Of a stretch of DNA of 64,000 nt, positions 56,981 to 64,000 are shown in pieces (the first letter of the stretch is position 1; the number at the start of each line of letters is the position of its first letter). The position numbers were made by a program, and so were the translations under genes. The DNA is from Aurelia coerulea (taxonomy: Eukaryota > Cnidaria > Scyphozoa > Semaeostomeae > Ulmaridae): positions 16,106,001 through 16,170,000 of the forward strand of contig CM076943.1 of the NCBI GenBank assembly GCA_039566865.1. The letters run 5' to 3'. Below the pieces are notes generated by a model. It was not told the origin of the DNA and did no database searches. It saw only the letters and a list, made by a program, of their open reading frames with translations.

Positions 56981-58071
56981 CAGTGGCGGACTGGCTCCGA
57001 TTTTTTTATCGGCCATGGATTAGTTAAGGGGACCCTGAGTGGGTGTGGCCTATGTGACGAGGTTGTGGTCATGAGCAAAATTTGTCGCAATTCCTCGATT
57101 CCTTACCATTAGCTAAGCTCACTTTCTTTCAAAATGCGGCATACATCTTTTTATGGCGTGATTAAATTATTTACGTAATCTCTACTTTATAAGAATAATG
57201 TAGACATTTATCTAGTATTGGCCAGACGATCTATAATCTTTTCGTTTCTCAAATTACCTGATGGAGTATCAAAATGAAGGGTCTGGGGGCAAAGTCTCTA
57301 GGAAAATTTCTGAGGACACGCCCCCTACTTTGGCTTAGAACGCCTCTCCCAATCCCATGTTTGCCAGTGCGAAAAAATTGAATTTTTGACCATTTGTAAC
57401 AGTAGTTTTATGAATTAGTATCCACAGGGAAATTTCTTGAGTAGACATCTGTTTCTTTGGCTTAGAATGCCTATCACCATCCCATCTTTACCAGAGCAAA
57501 ATTGGAAACTTTGAAGTTTTCAAAACTATTGTAGCAGTTTTCTATCAATCAACACTCTTATGAAAATGTTCTTGCCAAAGCATTTACTTTGTCACAATCC
57601 AATTTCTGCGTGCCCCCAAAGCTGAGGCCTTGACAAAGTTTGTCCCGGAAAATTTTTGAAAATGGAAGGCTTTACTTTGGCTTAGAACAACTCTCCCAGT
57701 CATTTTATAGCATTTAGTCAGAGTTACATCCTACGCTACCTGTACTCAACTATTTTCTTTGAAGCAATATCGAGAACCATCTTTTGACCTTTACGTGGAG
57801 GGGGCCTTTATTTTTTCTACAACGGTGCTCTCTTCTTCGCAATCCGTATCTTCACTTTCGACTGTATTCATTTCTTTGAACACGTTCACTAAAACGGAAG
57901 GATTCAAATGTGAAGTGATGTGTCCATTATTCAAAAATGTAAATCTAGATAAAGAGTCCCTAATTTTGCGAAAGGGGCCCTTTTCCAGCAAAAATGGGGC
58001 CCTTTTTGCAAGACTTTGAGTGGGGTCCACGAGCCTGTGGGACGGTGGGCCGTTGGGCCAGTCCGCCACTG
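56981..58071. mobile_element. 1.1-kb element with CAGTGGCGGACTGGC termini (hAT-like?)
   Basis: CAGTGGCGGACTGGC left and GCCAGTCCGCCACTG right. CAGTGGCG ends are usual among hAT-type MITEs, but the 8-bp flanks (ATGGTAAG, GTGATTCT) do not match. The right flank continues straight into the satellite, so it marks a boundary of that array. The interior frames (57759-58134) carry no signature. Confidence 0.6.
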
Positions 58072-59012
58072 GTGATTCTCTACCAAATTCGCACATCTAT
58101 TGCAATCTATCGTAAAAAAGAAATATATCTGCAACTACTATAGATGTAGCAGTCTGGGTAACCTTTTGAACTCAGCATTCAATTTGGCATCGAAACATTG
58201 CAATAAGAAATCACTGGAAGGCACATCTGAAGAATAAATTTATCTATAAATTTCTCACCTCAATGGAATAGATGTTTTTCTGTGGTAGTGATTCTCTACC
58301 AAATTCTCACATCTATTGCCATCTATCGTAAAAGTAAAACATCTCTGCAACTACTATAGATACAGCAGTCTGGGTAACTTTTTTGAACTCAGCATTCAAT
58401 TGTGCATCGAAACATTGCAATAAAAAAAATCAGTGGAAGGCAAATCGGAAGAATCTATCTCAAATGGGACATAGTCTACTGGGACGACGTTGCAATCGTT
58501 GGGATCTATCGCAAAAGTGAAATATCTCTGCGACTACTATAGTTACAGCAGTCTGGGTTACTCTTTTGAACTCAGCATTCAATTTTGCATCGAAACATTG
58601 CAAGAAGAAGTCAATTAATGGTCCTCTATAAATTTCTCACCTCAATGGAATAAATGCTTTTCTGTGGTAGTGATTCTCTACCAAATTCTCACATCTATTG
58701 CAATCTATCGCAAAAGTAAAATATCTCTGCAACTACTATAGATACAGCAGTCTGGGTAACTTTTTTGAACTCAGCATTCAATTTTGCATCGAAAAATTGC
58801 AAAAACAAATCAATTAATGGTTCTTTATAAATTTCTCACCTCAATGGAATAGATGGTTTTCTGTGGTAGTGATTCTCTACCAAATTCTCACATCTATTGC
58901 AATCTATCGCAAAAGTGAAATATCTCTGCAACTACTATAGATACAGCAGTTTGGGTAACTTTTTTGAACTCAGCATTCAATTTTGCATCGAAACATTGCA
59001 ATAAGAAATCAC
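58072..59012 (+). repeat. ~199-bp tandem satellite, five units
   Basis: CAACTACTATAGATACAGCA recurs at about 58131, 58347, 58530, 58729 and 58928 (spacings 216, 183, 199, 199). Each unit also has CTACCAAATTCTCACATCTA and TTCTCACCTCAATGGAATAG. The last unit is broken by a TTAA element and resumes at 59886-59942. Confidence 0.85.
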
Positions 59013-59016
59013 TTAA

Positions 59017-59881
59017 CCCTATTTTAACCGGGTAAAAAAAAAGTGATTTTCTGCAGGGGGGGGGCCTTTTTCGCCCCCCTGTTTTTCTCCCCAACTATAA
59101 CAGCTATGACAATGAAACTTGCACTGTGTCATAATTGAACAAAGGAGAATCTAAAAATAGTACCAAACAATCAATAGTCACGTGATTGGTTGCTAGGCAA
59201 CCAAAAACAATGCAAATTTTGAGAAAATCGAGCTATTTGCAGAAAAGGACTCATTATTAGCAAATAGCTAGATAAAATTGGCAAAAAACCATCCAAATAC
59301 ATGAACGATATCATTAATTTGTAGTTCCATATGGTTTCATACGGATATTTGTGGTTTCTAATGAATTAACTAATTAAATAATGAAAATTTGATTCAATGC
59401 AAAATTGTTAGCTCAATAATTATGATTTAAACCATTAATTTCGCATATTATTGGTGAAATCAAGTACCTTTATCGATATTTGAGGTAATTCCATCAGTTT
59501 TACATGAAAAATTACTCATTCATTAGGAATATGACGTCATAAATATTTATGACGTCATGGAAATAATAAACTGCTGATGTCAGCAAATATGAATAAATTA
59601 TATATCAAATGAAAGTACTCATCAAGACGAATCGAATGGTATATATATTGTTGAGATTTAGTAACAAAGGAAGAAATTAGAGCCGTTTTAAAGGATTTCT
59701 TTGTGACCACTCTCCAAATATGGGCATGTGGTGGTCACGTGGTCAGACAATAGGTATTGAAATTTCTATTTTCTGATTGCCAACTAAATTTTAGGAAAAG
59801 TCAAGGAGTTTCAGCATCGTAAGTGCCATCGTTTGGGAGCTATTAAGAAAAATCCGATAGGGGGCCCCGGTTAAAATAGGG
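59017..59881. mobile_element. piggyBac-like MITE inserted in the satellite
   Basis: TTAA-CCCTATTTTAACCGGG on the left and CCCGGTTAAAATAGGG-TTAA on the right. The satellite unit reads across the TTAA (…AATCACTTAA|TGGTTCTTT…), so the empty site can be reconstructed from neighbouring units. 865 bp, non-coding. Confidence 0.85.
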
Positions 59882-59942
59882 TTAATGGTTCTTTACAAAT
59901 TTCTCACCTCAATGGAATGGATGGTTTTCTGTGGTAGTGATT

Positions 59943-60680
59943 CATTGATAAGTTAATGTTTTGATTCTGAATTTAAATTACGCTGTGCTTCAAGAATTTG
60001 CTTGGGTTAAAACTCCAAAACTCTGGTTCAGAGCCAAATATCTCATGCTGCAGGTCTTTATGTTCTCGAAAAACAAAGATTTCATTTGTTACTGACTTCG
60101 CATTTGAGTTCCCCAATGAAATCAGCTTAAGTTTAGCCAATCAAATTAACGCGCATTTCAATTTCTTCCAAATGGAGGGAGGCTCGCCAGCTTCAACTTA
60201 GTTTTGAAAGGACATTTTGTTTTTCAACTGCTGTTTATCAGGTAAACTCGGATATCTCAAACAAATGTTTGTGTCGCAACAGACTTTCTAAAGTCGTTGT
60301 TGACTTGATAAAGAAAATTCAAGAAAACACTGTCTTGTTATTATGACTATAATGATAATGTTTCTATGAACGACTAATCCAATGAGATATAAAGAGACAT
60401 TGATACAAGCTGTACAGCAAAACCATTAGACTCAAATTATGGATTTACTTTTCCAGAGCTGCTAGCAAGTACAAATTGGGTACATCAATCAAGCAACAGT
60501 GAGAGCCGATAGCTAAAATAAATATAAAGGTAAGTATGCAAGGTTTTCGTTTATATTTATTGCGCATCCAGACAGATTGAACAGATCAAGAAACAATTGG
60601 CAAGATGTATTCTTTAGCCATTATCAAATTTTTCAACTAGCCTTCAAAGCTAAATGATGATAATAAAAAATATAATAGTA
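59943..60680. other. No gene seen
   Basis: AT-rich. The 67-residue frame at 59998-60201 has no family signature. Confidence 0.35.
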
Positions 60681-61595
60681 CAGGGTGTTAACAAGAGCAG
60701 ATTTTGTAATACAATAGCAAAAGTTGCGTTTGATTGACACCTCAATTCAAAGCGATTAGCGGCTGCAGACAAAGGAAATTCTCTCAACCAATAATTCAAA
60801 ACAAACAAAGCCGCAAAAGTTTCCCTAAAACTGGTAGGGCAAACTCTCGCCTTGTGCAAGTGAAAGATGGTTTTTAAGGGAAGTTATGTGCTTATAGCGA
60901 AAGAAGAAGGGTAAATCTAAAGTTCTGTCGCGTAGATTATATTTATTTGATTCAGGAGCGGAGCAGAAGGCATTGTAATTCTCGCGTCTTTAGGGCTTAA
61001 AATGAAACGATTGCAAAACAGCTCCTAAATCAAATAAATATAATCCAAGCGACAGAACTTTAGATTTACCCTTCTTCTTTCGCTATAAGCACGTAACTTC
61101 CCTTAAAAACCATCTTTCACTTGCACAAGGCGAGAGTTTGCCCTACCAGTTTTAGGGAAACTTTTGCGGCTTTGTTTGTTTTGAATTATTGGTTGAGAGA
61201 ATTTCCTTTGTCTGCAGCCGCTAATCGCTTTGAATTGAGGTGTCAATCAAACGCAACTGTTGCTATTGTATTACAAAATCTGCTCTTGTTCATGGTGTTC
61301 CAAAAAAATTGTGCCCCGTTTGTCTGAAGATTGTGACAAAACGGCCAAAGATTCTCGCTAAACTTATCACTGCAAAATAGTAAGGCAAAATGGCCGACTG
61401 CTGGTTTCAGTTGTCAGGTAAATGTGGTCTTCTGATGGTCGTAGCTCCATCCTTTTTCAATGGAATTTTACGGGGATGGTGGCAAACTTTACTTGAACAT
61501 CTGATGAGCACCATCATGCACAATTTTGGCGAGAATCATCTGCCGTTTTGCCGCAATCTTCAGACAAACGGGGCACGATTTTTTGGGACACAATG
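60681..61595. mobile_element. TA-flanked MITE (CAGGGTGTT family) that received MULE-like copy 6
   Basis: The left tip CAGGGTGTT (60681-60689) is TA-bordered. The rest resumes at 61291 (CATGGTGTTCCAAAAAAATT) and ends TTTTTTGGGACACAATG near 61595. It is the same family as 51736-52248. The 601-bp MULE-like element lies between. Confidence 0.8.
60690..61290. mobile_element. MULE-like foldback element, copy 6 (cleanest)
   Basis: A nearly perfect 601-bp palindrome starting AACAAGAGCAGATTTTGTAA. The 9-bp flanks CAGGGTGTT and CATGGTGTT (one mismatch) are duplicated from the host MITE tip. The same 50-residue frame (K-A-R-V-C-P-T-S-F) appears on both arms because of the palindrome; it is not a gene. 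Confidence 0.9.
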
Positions 61596-61639
61596 TATAT
61601 CGAATAAGGAAATACGAGGCCTGCAGCTAATAAAACCCT

Positions 61640-61810
61640 TGACGTTATATTTAGGATCTTTATGGTAGCCATCCTAATAATTTCTTCTGGTAACTCATTC
61701 AACGATTTTACGATTCTTTGCGAAATGAAATTTTGTCTTAGGTTCAGGCGATTTGTTTTTTGAACAGCTTGAGCTCGTGGTCTCTTGTTTTGTTTGCATT
61801 TAACTTGAAG
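61640..61810 (-). pseudogene. LINE ORF2 fragment, minus strand
   Basis: The minus strand gives R-D-H-E-L-K-L-F-K-K, then (frame change) N-L-R-Q-N-F-I-S-Q-R-I-V-K-S-L-N-E-L-P-E-E-I-I. This matches the H-S-L-K-L-F-K-K...N-S-L-P-E-E-V block near the end of CR1/L2-like ORF2. Short, frameshifted, dead. Confidence 0.65.
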
Positions 61811-61851
61811 ATCGTTTAGCCATCAAGTGCTGTTTTATATTAATACCGGGT

Positions 61852-62168
61852 GTCTCAAAAATGTACCCCCCTTTTGACTGAAAATAGGAACAGAATGATA
61901 AAAATATCATTACTCTCTGAGTGCACAGCTAAATTTATCAATCTTCAACTTAGATGCACTTGAATTTTAAAATCATCTACCTAACACCTGAGGTACAAGT
62001 TCGCAAAGTCAAAATTTACAGTGCACCTGAAACCAGAGGTTTTGAAAAAGGGCTTAGCCATGATATCTATTATGTACATTTTCCAAAGCACCTGTCAACT
62101 TTAATTTTCAGTTGTTCGCTTTTGGAAAAAATAAATAAGACTCATGGAGATCAATATGCGTACCATGT
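61852..62168 (+). mobile_element. Truncated TA-MITE (CCGGGTGTCTC family)
   Basis: CCGGGTGTCTCAAAAATGTA after TA, and TGCACCTGAAACCAGAGGTT as in 46469-47262. The right half is missing where the next element (62169) begins. Confidence 0.65.
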
Positions 62169-62694
62169 AGCATAGGTTACAAATCTTTATCTCGGCGTAA
62201 AAAGGTGGGTGTTAAATTCAATGACCTATTTCTTCTGATTCAATGGCTTGAAAGAAACTTTCTATACTTATCTATAATTCTACCGTTGGACTTTCCAGAA
62301 TTTTTAAATATTTTTCGAAGCTAAAGCGTATCTTACATTTCAATCAATTTGAGGATGTGACATCATCAAATTTCTAAATCATAAACGAGATGAGTGACAG
62401 ACTTTTGCTTGATACCGTATTGTAGACATTCATAAACTATGGTTTTCTTCAATATTATTTCGTGTTACGTCAAACAGTTTAGAAATTACGATGGTTTTAA
62501 GCTTTTTTTGGGAATTTTTCTTGAATTCTTGAAAAAGAAGAAAAACACTCTAATTCTGAAAATATTGAACATTTCAAAAAAGTCCAACGGTAGAATTATC
62601 GAGCAATAGCTAAAGTTTCTTTGAAGCCATTTAGTTTAAAGAAATAGGTCACTAAGTTTTACACCAGCCTTTTTAAAGATTTGGAACCTATGCT
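62169..62694. mobile_element. ~525-bp foldback family, copy 3, 9-bp target duplication
   Basis: AGCATAGGTTACAAATCTTT and its complement ending TTGGAACCTATGCT. The flanks are GTACCATGT (62160-62168) and GTGCCATGT (62695-62703). It is in reverse orientation relative to the 44011 and 48612 copies. Confidence 0.85.
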
Positions 62695-62703
62695 GTGCCA
62701 TGT

Positions 62704-64000
62704 GCTCCTTTTCCTCTTCTTTGATACAAATAACCCTTTGAGAATTGGGATGGAATGCACAGCAAGGACCGATTCCTCAAAAAAGGTCATTTCAAAAACA
62801 ATTGAAGCATTTCAAGGAATAATTGTCTTAACGGTCAACATTGAAAATTCTTTTGCAAAATGTACCGTATTATGTCAAATATTGATTCGATCTTTACGAA
62901 GCACTTATTATAGTACCGATTGATAAAGAGACGGACGAAAAACGTCTTATAAAGGGATAACATAGAAAGGCAAAATGAATCTCAAGAAAAAGCTTCCTTT
63001 GTGACTAATTTGAAGAGTTTGACTTCTTGAAAAGTGATTAAGATACAACATCATTTAACATCATCAACATTAGACTTTGAATGTTTTTTAAATGGATCCA
63101 TTAACATCAAATCAAATGCGTGGACTTCCAGAATAATTTGTATCTACTTGGAAATCAGATAATGAATCTTATTATAAATAAAGTAGATAACGCTATAGTA
63201 AATTTTATTTGAAGCACTGGTTAGTACAATTTAACTGATATCATAAGTTTTCCCATTTTAAATTCTCAGATTTCCAAATTTGAATGAGATATGAAGCCAA
63301 ATTATCATCCAGGCCTGATGCTGTGTATGAAATTACTGGTCACATTCTGGTAAGGCCTTCTCTTCTCTCTGATCCCTTTGTCTTTTAATTTGCATTCAAT
63401 CAATCAATACTTGGCATAATTAATTTGCCTGTGAAGGGCAATTTGCATCGGAAGAGTTTTCCTGACTCTGTGCATGTACGACTCGCCCTTTATCCATGAC
63501 AAGCCATATTTGTGCATTAAGTAAATTCGATTTTTGGTCGCGTAGTTTGATGTAACCTCATATGTGAATTCAGCTTAAGTCTGATACACTCATCTTCTTT
63601 ATAAGAGAAAAACCGCTTATAAGAAACGGTAGGCTCAATTTTTCGAAAGCTAAGAAACAATCCTACCTGAATTGAAAAAGCTAAGAAACTTCTGCAATTT
63701 TCAGTTTTAATTTTCCTATCACGCTCAAAAATAGTTTGACATTGTGCAGTTAATGCAACTGTTTGGACATTATTTGAGTGCGAATCATGTTATTTACTCG
63801 TTTTGAGATTTTACTAAGTAATTTGGGAAGACAAAATCAACTCTAAACTTCCGGCAATAAAAATATAAGAAACACGCAAGACACTTGTGGTAGCAAAATG
63901 AACCAAAAATTTAAGAAACTGTCTACCAGCCCCAGACCTTAGTTTCTTATAAATAGAAAATGAGTGTACCTCTTTTAAACTTGCAAATCATAGTAGCTTA
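62704..64000. other. No gene seen; AGTTTCTTA-type repeat at the right end
   Basis: AT-rich. Positions 63595-63955 hold inverted ends TTTATAAGAGAAA.../...TTTCTTATAAATAGAAA with many TAAGAAAC motifs, the same style as 35583-36010. Confidence 0.45.

Noticed and set aside
56981..58071. Firm hAT assignment for the CAGTGGCGG element
   Set aside because: The ends look hAT-like, but the flanking 8-mers differ, so target duplication is not supported.
58072..59012. CRISPR-like regular array
   Set aside because: Units are ~199 bp and similar throughout with no unique spacers; an animal satellite.
60650..61327. A repeated small protein (K-A-R-V-C-P-T-S-F...) seen at 12451, 18077, 50568, 60650 and 61121
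   Set aside because: It appears only because the arms of the palindromic transposon are open in one frame on both strands; frames break between copies.

Overview
This window is AT-rich, intron-containing animal DNA, packed with small foldback transposons, tRNA- and 5S-derived SINEs and broken LINEs. An ion-channel gene pair with consensus GT-AG introns, the density of foldback elements and decayed LINE 3' ends of a familiar style suggest a marine invertebrate, most likely a cnidarian. The species cannot be named from the sequence. Protein-coding content is low: roughly 4-5% of the window. Positions 1-20293 hold two tandem copies, both on the plus strand, of a KCNN/SK-like (small-conductance, calmodulin-gated) potassium channel gene. 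Gene A (747-4450) shows only its last three exons; its membrane and pore exons would lie left of the window. Gene B (8878-20293) is complete: five exons, 651 codons, S1-S5, a T-V-G-F-G-D selectivity filter, S6, a basic IQ-like calmodulin-binding-type segment, a conserved D-D-Y-W-R-K segment, and a C-terminal coiled coil ending in a C-S-N-C motif. The three exons visible in both genes have the same boundaries and phases. Gene B's introns are swollen by transposons, one of which ends 45 bp before a splice acceptor. Positions 20294-36100 are repeats, dominated by a 5.6-kb inverted-repeat element (22462-28103) that carries a plausible two-exon gene with paired cysteines. Next to it is a composite inverted-repeat region (28108-30115) holding a decayed antisense transposon ORF. 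A host-type gene of unknown family follows at 36116-37549: about 477 residues built from two copies of a ~200-residue helical domain that share an F-T-D...N-P-F-V signature. From 37550 to the end I see no intact gene. A frameshifted Cys/His-rich ORF lies near 39.7-40.1 kb; the rest is SINEs, LINE relics, a ~199-bp tandem satellite (58.1-59.0 kb) and many foldback elements. The strongest 'system' in this window is its transposon stratigraphy. Two unrelated foldback families carry 9-bp target-site duplications, which suggests Mutator-like (MULE) mobilisation. Several elements sit in TTAA (piggyBac-like) and several in TA (Tc1/mariner-like). These are nested in one another so that the relative order of insertion can be read directly, including a LINE reverse-transcriptase relic (46178-48500) split by three later insertions.
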